This document shows positions 26,762-38,970 of a stretch of DNA of 64,000 nucleotides, piece after piece. The DNA lies in assembly GCA_037176845.1 (NCBI GenBank), contig JAYKXP010000007.1, positions 496,001 through 560,000 on the forward strand, written 5' to 3'. The position numbers and the translations under genes were made by a program. The notes under the pieces were generated by a model that was not told the DNA's origin, ran no database searches, and saw only the letters and a list, made by a program, of their open reading frames with translations. Source of the DNA: Paramarasmius palmivorus (Eukaryota > Basidiomycota > Agaricomycetes > Agaricales > Marasmiaceae). How positions within the stretch are numbered: position 1 is the stretch's first letter; the number at the start of each line of letters is the position of its first letter.

Positions 26762-28079
26762 TTGGATGTTGAATTTCCCCTTGGTTCTCCAGCAACTTAT
26801 ATCGTTGAGAATTAACGACTTTACTAGGTTGCCACTCAAATGGTTACAGCTACAAATGGCATCTCAGATGAGATTGATGCGCAAAGCCATTCTCAATCCA
26901 CAGTCTGGTTACGTTTCGAACAGCCCATAGATCTGAGCTTGCGAGATGCAGTGAAAAGTTAGCTTGAAAAGGACATCGGCGCTGGTAAGATAAATGGAGA
27001 GTAGAGCTGACAGTGAGGAAAGCAAACCTACAGCATTACCAAGGTGATCAGAGATGATGTGTCAGTAAATTCTCACACGGGGTGGCCTATATCAACGGAA
27101 CGGCAACCCGGTGAGTTTCCTTTTGACCTCCATCAAAGGCCCACGGCACGAGCCGGTCGCAGTTCGGTGATGAGCGTCCCGCTCCGTCCTTCCCGCAGTA
27201 GCGTAGGGCCTAATTAGAGTGGCTCTTCAGTGCATTTACAGTTCAATGGAGTCAGTCGCCTGGAATAATGATATACCAGCTGATTCAATCACAATTCTGG
27301 CATAATAGTAATACGAAGCTGTCATTGTCAACGCTGTCAACACTGCAGCGTTCCGATCTCGCTAATTACGGTCTGAGGGTCTCTGACGTCACCGTATCCT
27401 CCATTCCAACTCACTTCACAAGGAAACAGCACTGTCATGCATTTATCAGTGCCTTATGGTGCGCAGCTTTATCGAGCCCGTATAAGCCCACGGTATACTG
27501 ATTGTATCTAAAATAATAATAGCGGGGTGGAACTGCACGGCTGATAAAAGCTATAACTTGAAATGCACTACTAAACATAGACAGATTTCAAATTTCGTTC
27601 ATCACAACACAGGATTCAGCCCTCAAGATATTCATAGACGTCTGAATTCCACCGCTGCAAAGGGTAAGCCGTCGATGAACTGAGACGAGGAAGAGATATG
27701 GTTTTGATCCACCGCAGTATCATCTGGAGTTCGTTATCATTGGAGAACTCACAACGGATGCCAGGGGCGCCACGGTGACCTTGTACAGTTACTAACATCA
27801 AACAGATATGAATGTATACGTAGCTCAACAATGAATGCTACGAGGCCATGATTTTGCTTTGACTAAGCTAATTATCATGAGGGGACAAGCACTGACAGCG
27901 GCTCTGTGCTTGTTGGGTGGCGTGGCAGATTCCCGATCGAGCGCCGGCATTCATTCTCATCGACTTTAATCACCCAAGCAAAAAAGGAGGAGATAGGACA
28001 TATATTGTGAACGAAGACGAAGCAGTGGTAGAATGGCATAGAAGTACAGAACCTGCAAGCGCAATGGAAGTACTACTGT
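26762..28079. other. Intergenic region upstream of the PKS gene
   Basis: About 1.3 kb. The part next to 26.76 kb must hold the PKS promoter. A minus-strand frame at 27616-27831 (71 codons) resembles no family I know and lacks neighbouring exons I can join. No gene or repeat is supported. Confidence 0.5.
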
Positions 28080-29374
28080 TTAGGCAACTGGATCCGGTTT
28101 GAACATCATGTCGGGTAGTGATGCATTGTCGCTAGAAAGACCTTGTTCAATGTCAACACGAACAAAGGGGCTCTTCCGTGGCACGTAAGTATTTTCGGTC
28201 GCGTTACTCGAAGGGATGCCTTCCGTAGTCGTCGCCTCTGTCCGAGTCACTGTGCCAGGCTGGCGCCTGGCAATTCTGAGACTCATCTCCGTGTCATCGG
28301 TAGTGGCTCCAGAGAACCTCGCTTTGAAGTAGAGGTTTCGGTAAACTCGACAAGCCATAGAGCTTGTGAGGGCAACCTCTGGGATTGTAAAGGTTGCCTG
28401 ATAGATTGGGGGAACAGAGGGAGTAGTAATCAGGATGACGACCAAGATGTTGATTCCCACTGTGACTCTGGCGCTCAATGAGCTTTGATCCAATACAGAA
28501 AAAATCATGATGTACCCACAGGTAATACTGTTGTCCGCCTCTAAAGAGCGCCCTTGACAGACGAGGTAGGGTCTTCCTGGGCGATACAACGGTACGCCAG
28601 CTCCAATTATCGTCTTGACCTGTGTGCGTGGTCAATATCTTGTAAGATATGGCCAGAAACACAAGCGAGTCAAAGACAAGGGGCATAACTACGGCTGCTC
28701 CAACGTAGTGCTTAATACCACCATTTATACAGTATCTGGTGTTTCCTAGCGCCGATGCACGGGATCCCAGTGGCGCCGTCACAGACATTCCGATGTTGGC
28801 AACCCACAGAAAGCAGAAGAAGACCCTAACGATCTTTGAATCTGCAAAGACAGCCAGGGTGCGCCGGAGGAAGAGGAAGGAACTCATGGCCATGGACACA
28901 ACCCAAAAGCTTGTAATAGCAAATTCGAGCTTGACACAATCGGGGCCCGGGGTAGCTAGTTGCGAGTACATCTTAGAATCCTATTCATCCGATCAAGGAG
29001 AATCGACTGACTTTTTGCAATGACCGACAAAAGCACATATAGAAGCGCAGTGACTCTACAAGCAATGTCAGCTATCGTAGCGGTGTCGGATATTTGAATG
29101 ATTAACTCACCTAGAGAGAAAGTATGGGATAGTGTTCGAGTTGAAATGTTGCAGAAGATAGATATCTTCAGGCAAAGACGACAATAAATCCCAGACGAAA
29201 GCCTGTAAGATCGATAATATGAGCATCTATAGAAAATTCAGATGGGACTAGATTAGGTACCCCAAGTGTAGCAAGGTAGATGTTACGCGACACTTCAAAT
29301 TGAGCTGCTGTCTTTGGAGGTATATGATTGAGGTACACGTCAGGGTTTGGCAGGGCTTCGGTAGTCGAGCTCAT
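28080..29374 (-). CDS. Basidiomycete 7-TM integral membrane protein (DUF6533-like)
   Basis: Multi-pass membrane protein of unknown function. Start ATG 29372-29374: MSSTTEALPNPDVYLNHIPP, then a first membrane region. A small exon, AFVWDLLSSLPEDIYLLQHF, matches the conserved acidic Leu-Pro-(Asp/Glu)-Glu-Ile block near the N-terminus of DUF6533-type proteins. Next come VTALLYVLLSVIAK, CVKLEFAITSFWVVSMAMSS, ADSKIVRVFFCFLWVANIGM, HYVGAAVVMPLVFDSLVFLA and, after an intron, VTVGINILVVILITTPSVPP. ATFTIPEVALTSSMACRVYRNLYF precedes a Ser/Thr-rich cytosolic tail ending PDPVA at 28080. It lies upstream of the PKS on the same strand, with 1.3 kb between. A sensory role is only a guess from the topology. 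Confidence 0.72.
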
Positions 29375-30750
29375 GACGGGAGTCGCGTCGAAGAGGAAAC
29401 TGGTGGAGGCTCGGACCTATTTATCCCCTAGTAGCCCAGCTCTGATGTTGGGTGTCTTCTACCTTCTGCGCACCCTGTTAGCCAAGTGCAGCATGTGAAG
29501 ACGTTTCCTGAAATGTCAGCCTAGGATCGAATATCAAAGCGGTACGTACACGGGGATTCCATGTCAGGATGCCCATCTTTTAGACATGCTCCCGTCTGCT
29601 CCCGTTGAGCGAACTCCATCAATAAGATGTAGTGAATAGAAGAATGACAAAATGCCGGTAGGCATTTTACGGCCGCATTTCGACCTTCGGTCAATAGTTT
29701 GAAATACCGATTGTATGGTGTTGCGATGCAATAGGGTGTATTTGATGGTGTACATACAACGTTTTGACAAAATTTTACGGGGCCAAATTCGTTGTCAAAA
29801 TTTTGTCCATACCTCATCAAATACACCCTAATGCCCGGCTCTATGTAGCGTGCTTTTTTTTTGAGATCTGTACATCCATGTTCCCACGATCTCTCAGAAA
29901 TATAAATCACTATTGAAGTATGTTTGTGCATTGAAATATGCATATAATGCACCTTGTATAGGAAGACTGTATAGATAGAATTGATCGGCAGCCTAGAGGG
30001 AATACTTAAGCATGGTCAAGCATGGTCAACGACTTTGAACCCAGAAAAGTGGACCTAGCCCGGCGCCTTCGGCCTTTTGATGGGCGTTGCCGAGAGGACG
30101 GCATTCCAACAAAAGGCCGTCGTTTACGGGCCGAAAAAGGGCAGGCCGTAAGCTTCCTGATGGCCCGACTCACTAGCTGGTATTGTTTTCTCGCTACAGG
30201 AATGCCATTTAGATACTTCGCGAGAAAAAAGGCTAAGGTGGTTTGAGAGTCAATGTTTGAGCACAAACTCTGAGTGATGAGTGCTATGTTAGTGAGTAGA
30301 CTGGGTTGCGAAGTCGACGGTGAGGAGCGCTGAGGCGCCTCGAGTGGAGCCCCTTTGTTTGGAGGTAAACACATCAATTGCAGTCCTGTGGATTGCCGCC
30401 TTACGAATTTGATGCATGCGTGGCCCATCTGTCAAAACTTCATCGCGAAGCCACACTCGACATACACAGGAAGCCACTGGTGCGAATAGACGACCAAAGG
30501 AGGCAACTGTCCCAAAAATAGGCACTACTCGGAAAGTTCAAACGAGGAGTTCTTCCAGAGTTCATCTTGATTCCTGATGAAGAGCGGTACTTCGTTTGAG
30601 CGCTGTGGAGTTAACAGTGTTCCGCGGACGAGTCTTAATATAAGATAAAGGGACACGTGGTCGAAACAAGGTTTGATGGGGCGAAACTGCGGCAGTGCTC
30701 GGCACTTTCCACTTCATCATGACAGTCCAAGGCTGCTGGTTCTACACGCT
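29375..30750. other. Intergenic region with MITE-like element
   Basis: About 1.4 kb between the divergent 7-TM and P450 genes. It contains the foldback element at 29732-29830 and a G+C-rich patch at about 30055-30160 with short self-complementary words (AAAGGCC/GGCCTTT). Minus-strand frames at 29521-29952 and 30006-30428 have no recognisable protein sequence. Confidence 0.55.
29732..29830. mobile_element. Tiny foldback MITE-like element with TA flanks
   Basis: A 95-base element with perfect 14-base terminal inverted repeats: GGGTGTATTTGATG at 29734-29747 and CATCAAATACACCC at 29815-29828. TA dinucleotides on both outer sides fit a TA target-site duplication of the Tc1/mariner kind. The interior is also imperfectly palindromic; GACAAAATTTT appears on both arms around a centre near 29780. 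It has no coding capacity, so it would need a transposase from elsewhere. Confidence 0.6.
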
Positions 30751-32890
30751 ATGGATCCCAACCTGCAGTTATCAGTCGCAATTTTGGCCGCTAGTGCACT
30801 TGTGAGTCAATTGAATCCAACAAAGTCATACTTACGATCTCCGTGACAGGCTACACATCTATGGTTCAGGAATTTTGAGCCACAATCCTACACTCCTGTC
30901 CTCGTTGGGCTGCTGTTAGGCCCGGCACCTCTGGCTATTTCCCTTTGGAGACATTCATACTTCATCTCCACCTCGTTCTGTCTTGCCTATCCATCCTTCT
31001 ATGTATCTGTTTTGCTGTCTATTGTGGTATATCGACTTTCACCTCTTCATCCTCTTGCAAAGTATCCAGGACCTTTGCTGGCACGCACAACAAAGCTTTG
31101 GGCTGTCTGGAAATCCCGAGACGGGAAGCTTCCACTCTGTTATGAGTACTTGCACGCCCGATATGGCCCCATAGTTCGCATCGGTATGTAATCATTCTAA
31201 CTACTGAGCATAGTCTGATATGCCACTGCAGGTCCGAACGAGCTTTCCGTTGTCGAGAAGACTCTGATTCCTCACATTTTTGGTGTCCAAGGTATGCCGA
31301 AAGGCCCAAGTAAGTCATCCATCGTTCAATTAGACTCTGGCGGATTTTGAATATGATTAGTTTGGGACGGTAGACGCATCACGCCCTCAAACTCTAGAAA
31401 TCAAGGAAACTATAGCCTCATTGGGCAGCGAAATTCTCTCCGTCATGCACAGCTTCGGAAGGCGTGGAACAGGGCATTCTCAGCAGAGGCATTGCTCGAT
31501 TATCAAGATATCGTTGTGAACAGAGCTCGCGAGCTCGCAAACCAGTTGGAAGCAGCTTGCAAGAGAAATGAGGGGCAAGTTGATATAGCAAAATGGATTA
31601 GTTATTTCTCGTAAGTCGCTGCCGTCGCATTATGTTAGCTTTGGCTTAACTTGAAAAGTTTCGATTTCATGGGTGATTTGGCGTAAGTCAGATACACCAA
31701 AGTATGCCTGTCAGAGTTATTCACTTGTCACTGTGTAGCTTCGGCTGTAGTTTTGACCTACTTCAACGTGGTGACAAGGATGGATACCAGGCCAGCATGG
31801 ACAAGGCGTTAATGTACGTCCACCCTCCTGACATCACCTGAACACGCGTTAAGTGGACATGTTAGCCTGCCGTCTCTGACGCAACATGTTCCCTGGCTTG
31901 CCCATGCGATCCGTTTGTTACCTGTTGGTAGTTCAGCAACCGGTGCGTTTGGTGCGTTTGCAGTGAGGCAGGCGAAGAACCGATCTACTCAGAACGTGAT
32001 TCGAAAGGATTTGTTTTATCATCTGGTGTGTATGATGAAAGTTTTCGCCTTCAGTGACGCCGAACCGGATTAACTAGGTCAACAATACTTACTCTGAAGA
32101 GGAAGCGTCCCCTTTTCCTCTGATTGTGTCCAACGCTGTCCTCGCTATCATTGCGGGCTCGGACACAACCGCCTCCGTTCTCAGTAACATCGTTTATTAC
32201 CTCTTGTCGAGCCCCTTGTATTTGGAACGACTACGAGAAGAGATCGATCAATCATTTCCTTCAATTTACGATGGTTCAACATCGCTAGATGCAGCAAGGC
32301 TTGCGGAACTTCCGTGGCTCAATGCTGTTATGTATGACCCCTCCTTACCCTACAATTGACAACTGCTGACGGAGTAATGAACACCTATACTTCAGAAACG
32401 AGACCTTACGCCTACAGCCTCCAGTTCCTACTGGGTTACAACGGGCCCCCGAGCAAGGCGGTGGGGGTAGAGCAATTGGAACGATGTAAGCATCTCGTAC
32501 AACTAATGAACACGATACTCACACGTTTCCAGGTTTGTGGAGGAAGGCACTGCAATCCAAGTTCCGCCTTTTGTTCTTCATCGCGACCCCCGTTATTTCT
32601 CTCCCGACCCACAGAAGTTTTGGCCAGACCGTTGGATTCTAGCTGGGAAGGATCCAAAGGTAGTACTCGACCTCGGAGCATTCATCCCGTTCTCTTTCGG
32701 ACCGGCCAATTGCGTTGGAAAGCGCCTTGCCTTACTGGAGTTGAGGTTTGTTGTGGCACTGTTGATCAATCGCTTCGAACTTGATTTTGCTGCCGGGTGG
32801 GACGTACATAGTTGGGAGGCAAATCTGAGAGATAGGTTTGTGATGTCTAAGGGTGAATTAATGGTGGATATGAAGCCGCGTGGAAAGTGA
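30751..32890 (+). CDS. Cytochrome P450 with multi-pass N-terminus
   Basis: Haem-thiolate monooxygenase, probably ER-bound. Start ATG 30751: MDPNLQLSVAILAASAL, followed by two or three hydrophobic segments (VGLLLGPAPLAISLW, FCLAYPSFYVSVLLSIVVY) and the proline-rich hinge HPLAKYPGPLLART. This layout resembles basidiomycete P450s annotated as 'high nitrogen upregulated'. The I-helix motif is AIIAGSDTTASV. The ExxR motif is ETLR, across an intron at about 32330-32396. The PERF-like region contains FWPDRWI, and the haem loop is FSFGPANCVGKRLA with the Cys ligand. The frame ends ...MKPRGK at 32890. Substrate unknown. It is 4 kb from the PKS start with one 7-TM gene between, so it could act on the polyketide, but nothing in the sequence proves this. 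Confidence 0.92.
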
Positions 32891-33036
32891 AGTTATCTTG
32901 TCATTGCATGTATCACTGCTTTTATTGGTCACTTTGCGCGACGTTATATTGATAGGCTGCACTTTTTTGACCGACTTGTCCCGTACTTAGATTGTCAATA
33001 TGAATTCTACCACAAGCACTATTGAGGGCAGTGGCA

Positions 33037-35151
33037 TTAATAATCCTCTGGCGGATAGACAACTATCCTATCGATATCAGCGCCCCTATCTATCCAAAGC
33101 GTCAAATTCAGAGCCTCAGAGTACAAAGTCAAACTTACAGTCAATGCTATTGTACAACCCGCCAATGGTAATGGTGTTGCTCTTCCCTTCGCCAAGATTA
33201 AGCAACAACGGAGTGGAAAGGATGATTCCCTTATTCGTGTCGCGCTGATATAACGTCTCCAGTTCCTCTGTCTTTCCATTCACAACAACAGAGGATATCC
33301 GTCTCAGTGCCCATTTTCCACCGATACGATCTGGAGATCCGCCAGCTAGAGTAGTTGATCAGACAACAGCCCAGTGCGAGCGGGGCTGAAACTCACGTTG
33401 GTCACCAAAACCCATGTCATCCGTATCTGCAAGCACGATTGATAGATATTCAACGAACTAGAAAAACGGACCATACTTTGGTAGTAAAAGGACACCCATT
33501 GAGGCTTGCCACTGCCTTCGATGCCTTCGAATGTGACGGTACTGTCATTACCGTAGATCCCTGCAATAATTGTTCTTTCGCTGGCAAAATTCTAAGATTT
33601 GCGTATTAGCCATGCAAGTGGTCACTGAGTGCATTTTGACGTACAGCTTCTTGCTTGAACGCACTCCCGTTCGTTGTGGCATCCTTCCCAAGGTAGGTCT
33701 TCCCTTCGACTGTCTTCCATTCACCGGTTTTCCTTTGGCAAGCTGTGAGTAAGCACGGAATACGACGAGACCACGACATACATGTCCAAGTCATAGACAT
33801 CATTCCACACCAGCGATAGCTCTCCCTTCTCGTCGTCAATATCCATTGGCAACCAGATATATCTACTCTCCCAGAGAGAGTTCATATCCCACTGAAGACG
33901 AGAACAAGGATGAGCTCGTTACGAAATAGCAATCAGCAGGGAGCTCACCTGGTCACCGAGATACAGATATGTGGTTTTCTCGGTACCGTCAATGCGCAAG
34001 GTGAATCCAGACTGGGAGTTAAAGGTACGCGTTCCCAGGGGTGCAACGGTGAATGGTTGTGACCACGGACCACTTAGATTGTCGGCTCTAAAAGCAACCA
34101 CGTCTGAAAGGTGGTGAATGATGAACTACATATCATGGGCGGAGGAACGGCTTACTGTTAGGTCGGTATCCCGTCTTGTGGCTCATGAGAGTATAGTAAG
34201 ATTTATCAGTCTGGATAATGGTGGGGGCTTCGAGGTCAAAATCTGTGATAAACCAGCTTGAGCGAAAGGTGACACGAAAAGATGTACCAGCGTAAGTACC
34301 CGGAAAGATGTAAACAACTTCTGTTAGGTTGTTCTTCTCCTTGTTCATTTTGGTGATGAAATTGTCTCTTGCGAGTTGAGAGTCACCATTGGAATATAAC
34401 GAGTAAGTTTCGCCGTCCTTTCGGTCGGTAAACATGCCGAAGTCTTGACTCCAGTTTCCGAGAGGAGAGAAGGCGTCTGCAAACTCATATGGTCCTGCGA
34501 TTGTGGGTGAGGTGGCGAGTCCTTGCAGGAGCCACCCGTAGCTTGCGTTATCGGCGTGCCTGGAGCGGTTCTCGCGTTGAGAAGAGTGTTGGTCAGGGAA
34601 TGAGTGGACCCAACATACCACCACATCTATGATGCAAGATGTGTCAGGATTCGAAAGACTCAATGTCTGATTCAATGCACAAGACATACATTGTACAAGC
34701 CTGTCTCTTGACTGTACACGACTTTTGGACGTTGAATGATGTGATCTGGGGAGATGTACGGGTGGCCTTCGATCGGGGCTTGTGAAGCGAAGGATGGCAT
34801 CAACGACCTATTCACCCTACACATCAACCAGGACAACGCACCTAGAGCCAACCCATGGTATTCCCAAGTAGCAAGGTCTTCACTGCTGTATACCGATACC
34901 CCACCACCTAATTACCTTGTCAGCTCGTGTCAACAGCGAAGAAAGTGAATCAACACACCCTCAACCTGTCCTTCCACTTTCCTCTCGCCAAACCAAAAGA
35001 ATTTTCCCGTTTCCTCTTCTTGCGTTATTCCTCCCGCATGGCACGAAATCAACTCCCCTTGAGTGTCATACCAGCGTGCACCAGGAACAATATACTTCGC
35101 CCAGGATGCGCCGGTGAGGACGAGGCCAACCACAACTTGTGTCGCTCGCAT
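33037..35151 (-). CDS. Secreted GH43 exo-beta-1,3-galactanase-like enzyme with CBM35
   Basis: Probably releases galactose from the beta-1,3-galactan backbone of arabinogalactan proteins. The N-terminus MRATQVVVGLVLTGASWA is a signal peptide. Next come YIVPGARWYDT, HAGGITQEEE, GKFFWFGE and, after introns, QRPKVVYSQETGLYN and WWYV. DLEAPTIIQTDKSYYTLMSH carries the Glu that acts as acid in this subfamily, and TFNSQSGF carries the Gln that replaces the usual base. SRYIWLPMDID ends the five-bladed propeller. The C-terminal half fits CBM35: STVTFEGIEGSGKPQWVSF, ISSVVVNGKTEELETLY, LLLNLGEGKSNTITIGG, and GADIDRIVVYPPEDY before the stop at 33037. An odd point is Gln in QRPKV, where the subfamily normally has Glu. 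The subfamily (GH43_24) is judged from motif order. Confidence 0.88.
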
Positions 35152-35589
35152 TGACGCGGATTCTGTTGGCCAATACCACTCATAACATTCGGCTTTATGT
35201 GACTCCAGCTACTTGTCAGGGCGCCAACCATAAGTTGGCTTGACTTAGGAATGATATGCGAGTCATATGGCACCAGAAAGAGGTGCTTGAGTCGCCAGAT
35301 GACCACCGCGTGCTAAGGGAAAGCTTCGCGGGCAACGGACCGTCGGTGAAACACGTTCATCATCGTTCTTTGTCGGATAATGCAAACTTGGCCACCGTCG
35401 TGATCATGAGACGTAAAGTGGATAGAGAAGTTGGAGAGAGGATTGGTAATGATGATGGTTGCAGAATGAACGTGGATGGGAATTTGGCGCTAGTCGAAGA
35501 TTTTAGTTGCATGGAATAATATTAGTGTTACATCTACTTAGTACGATCGCAAAGCATACAAGACTACAGTACAATGTCCAGCCTTTCGA
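35152..35589. other. Intergenic region between GH43 and PB1-ZZ genes
   Basis: About 440 bases that must include the galactanase promoter and the 3' UTR of the next minus-strand gene. One short plus-strand frame (35256-35519) has no family resemblance. Confidence 0.55.
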
Positions 35590-38500
35590 CTACTGCTCTG
35601 ATTTGTAAACAGCATAAGGTATCATAGGCGGAGGACCTAACGGGTTCTCCAATTCCGCGAACGTTCTATTACAGCTGTCAGCAACGTCGACAGGAAGATG
35701 AACAAACCGCACTCACTTGAATACTTTCATATCGACCTATAAGAACGGAGAGGGTTAGCCAAGCCATAGATGATGCCGGAGAACTTACGTTGGACTTCAA
35801 GACTAGGAAGAAATGTGTATCATTGTGTGTGTCGACGGCTTCACATTCATCGCAAAGATCTTTGCCACAGTAAACACAACGATACCACACCCCGGTAATT
35901 GGCGTCATATGGCGATCGCATAGTGCAAAATTATGGGTGAGAGCCCTGAGATAATCTATGCAACCACAACTCAATCTGACGTTTTGCAGCGACCATGTTC
36001 AACATACCATTCAGGTCCTCTGGATTTGGGTTACCGTCAGGGGGGCCAGCTGGGGTTTTGTACCTGTTGATGGGATGAGTATAGTTTCCGATAGCATGTC
36101 CAAGCCTCTTACAATTTTGGAACCATAGGGTAAGCAGCTTCAATGGGTCGAGTCACCGGACGCTTAAGCCTGAAAAAAATGTGGTTTGGATCGTGAAGGA
36201 TGTACGAGCTCTTCTCGCAATTGGCACACTGATGAAAGTTTGAGAAATATGGTTTGTAGCATGGCAACGAATACCGACCAGGTTATATGCCGTGGGTGAT
36301 GAGGGACAGCTAGCACACTGATAGCGGATACCACGAATCAGCTGGAAGGATATAAGTAAGAGCATTGTAGCTGAAATCATCTGCTGCCTACCTGACCACA
36401 ACCATTGCAGAAGGTAGCATGGTTATCGTTCGGCGGCTCTAAAGGATGAGAGTTCCCGACAACAGTTCTCGCATACGAGGAATATTCCGATTTGGATTTT
36501 GACCCTGAACCGGATCTCTTCACATTGGCTGAATGCTTTGTCCACATGTACGTTGCTCTCCGACTGAGTGTCTGAACCTAAAGCGAAGTTAGAAGGTCTG
36601 AAGAGAGCGAAGAGAAAAACCTTACCTCTGTTCTCTCAAGAGGGAAAGGAATCTTTTACAAAATGAAGATGAGCTAATGTCAACTAGAACTCAAGGAAAA
36701 GTCTACCTTGATCGTAATGTGAGATGAACTGTGACCCCCATCGTCTGAATCTAAATTGCCAGGTAGGCCCGCAGCTTCACAATTCGAGCAGATGTCAACC
36801 GAGTCACATTCTGCGCAGTGGAATCTGGCGCCGACGATGTCTTGCATACAGTGATGACATTTGACATCCGGATGCACCATAGCTATATATGTATCAGCTT
36901 CGATCTAACGGAACATCTGAATGAATCAGCTCACATTCTTCGTCCCCCGGGTCGACTGCGGTGTTCTGATAGAAGTCGGGGTCGCTCAAAGAACGCGCAG
37001 GTTTATCTGGCATGACCAGGAATGCGTGTGATGGGTGTAGGTCATGCACTTGGCTAAAACGAGAAAGAAATGAGCTGCGCTTTCTACGAGAGATATCGAT
37101 AATCATACCCATAGCAAGCTCTACACAGATAGTGCCTGATGCAAGACGCGCATCTGTAAGACTTGTGAACAGGCGTCGGGACACTGCAAGCAGAGCAGTT
37201 GACAAAATTTGCCTCGTCCTGCTCTATTGAACACTGAGTCCTTTCTGACCATCTTGGAGGGAGACTGTACTTACGAACGTTCTCCCAACCACCATGCCCC
37301 CATATCTTCTCTTGATAGGCGTGCCTTAGTTGTCCCTTTTGAGTCGGCGCAGTCCGTCTCCACTGTAAAGCCCTTTGCTGGTCCTCTGGCGAGGTCGGAG
37401 ACCAGTTGCTCACGGTAGGAGAAGAACCGGGACCAAGACCAGCTTCAATGGCGTGCTGCACTCCAGCAAACTCTATACAATTGAAGCATAACTCGTAACC
37501 TTTACGCTGGGATGCAGCGGGAGGAACCTTGAGAGAAGTTGTTCGACTTGGTATCGTTGGCAGAGGCTTGCTCGAATAGATCGATTCCGTGTCAACGTAC
37601 GTTCGAGACGAGCTAGAAAACGAGGTGGAGTAGGATGGAGCTGGCGAGGCCAGCGAAGTAGATGGATAATCGTGCGATGGTGGTGGATATGTGAATGAGG
37701 TATCGACCGGAGGTGGAAGCCCTTTTTGCTTTCCTTTACTCGACAATGGCTCTTGTTCTCCACAGGTCGTGCAGACATATTTCATGGTCTCCAAACGGCT
37801 ATCGCACGAAGAACAGAGGGTAATGCATTCCGAGGGTATCGGTGGGACTTCAACATATTGTAAAACCTCCGGAGGTATGACTGTCTCCAATGAGGGGTCC
37901 GAGTGGTAAGTGTGCATGGAAGGTTTTGCTGATCTGGCTTCGCTGACAGCACTCTGCTGCGCCGCAAGCCAGTTTAGTTGGCGTGACGAAGGTCTCGGTT
38001 TTCCATTTATACCGGGCTCAAAACTTCCCGCATCCTCCGCCCCAGACTCTGGGACCTGTGAAGCGGAACCTGAGGAGCTGTAGGTATAGTAGTATTTTCC
38101 TCTATCATCCTGCTGCAAAGCGAGCTCTCCAAGCTGATCTTCTTCTTCAAGTGGTAACGACACGCCATCCGAGATGGATGGTTCCGGTAGTACACCCATT
38201 GTCCGGATGGCACGTTCGTTTTGGTCCCGTAACCATGCAGCACCTCGACCGTCTCGAGAGAGCGGGTCATAATCGACACTGGATGTGTCATCTCGCATAG
38301 CTTCCTCCAACCGCAGGCGTTCAAAGACGGCCGAGGGATCTTCTGGAAATCGAACTGAGGCGGATACGCTGTTGTTGTCGGAAAATGGATCCCGTGATTG
38401 AGAAGACGCTTGAGAACCATTGATCTTGGAGGAAGGGGATGTTCGTTCTGGCTGTGAAACGCGACCCCATGAAGACTGGCTTCCTCGTGAAAGCTTGTCC

Positions 38501-38970
38501 CATGATGAGTCCCCCGAATGCCGAGATTGAGTGTCATAGCCATTTGGAGGGGCCAACGTATCGGAGGAATATTGCTGGGTCAATGAAAGACCTCTTGTAT
38601 CACGAGAACTGACGGTTACCGAATCGTCTTCGACCTCCGACGGTGCGCCCAGTGAGAAAGAATACCGACTTCCGTTGCGATCGCGATAGTCCTCAAGACT
38701 GAGAATAGAGCCACTGTCAGAAAGACTAGGCCCTTCTGGGGTGACTGTGAACCGCAGTGTGATCTTTCTATTGCGCCCAACCGATAGTATAGACGTGCCA
38801 GAAGACACGGATCCCTCATCCCCAATGGCAAAGTACTGAATCGCTTCGTCCAATTCCCCATCCCCAGTAACGTAAGTCGTCTCTCCGTCATCGTCTGTCC
38901 AGCTTATCGAGTATGAAGATCCACGAAGGGAAAACGATTCCTCGACCTTCAGAGCGTAAGAGGAAGCCAA
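35590..38970 (-). CDS. PB1 and multi-ZZ zinc-finger protein (NBR1-like)
   Basis: Candidate selective-autophagy cargo receptor or scaffold. Start ATG 38968-38970. The N-terminal PB1-type domain spans residues 1-75 (ALKVEESFSLRGSSYSISW, DDDGETTYVTGDGELDEAIQ, KITLRFTV). A long disordered Ser/Asp/Pro-rich segment follows (about residues 80-380). Then come up to five ZZ-like modules: LCSSCDSRLETMKYVCTTC with a long insert before LCFNC; NCSACSVPTPVHKSYRCASC with a His pair; KCHHCMQDIVGARFHCAEC; FCNGCGQLIRGIRYQCASC; and LCDRHMTPITGVWYRCVYC with DTHNDTHFF. The C-terminal half is split by introns and ends ...MIPYAVYKSEQ at 35590. I did not see an FW (four-tryptophan) domain, so NBR1 orthology is not secure. 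The domain order fits fungal NBR1-like proteins with several ZZ fingers. Confidence 0.85.

Noticed and set aside
27616..27831. Minus-strand frame ending ...RWNSDVYEYLEG, considered as a last exon
   Set aside because: No upstream exon could be joined and no family is recognisable; left as intergenic.
29521..29952. Minus-strand frame of 143 codons
   Set aside because: It runs across the foldback element and its inverted repeats; the sequence resembles no known protein.
30006..30428. Minus-strand frame of 140 codons, considered as a transposon-derived gene
   Set aside because: Basic, low-similarity sequence without catalytic motif, terminal repeat or adjoining exons.
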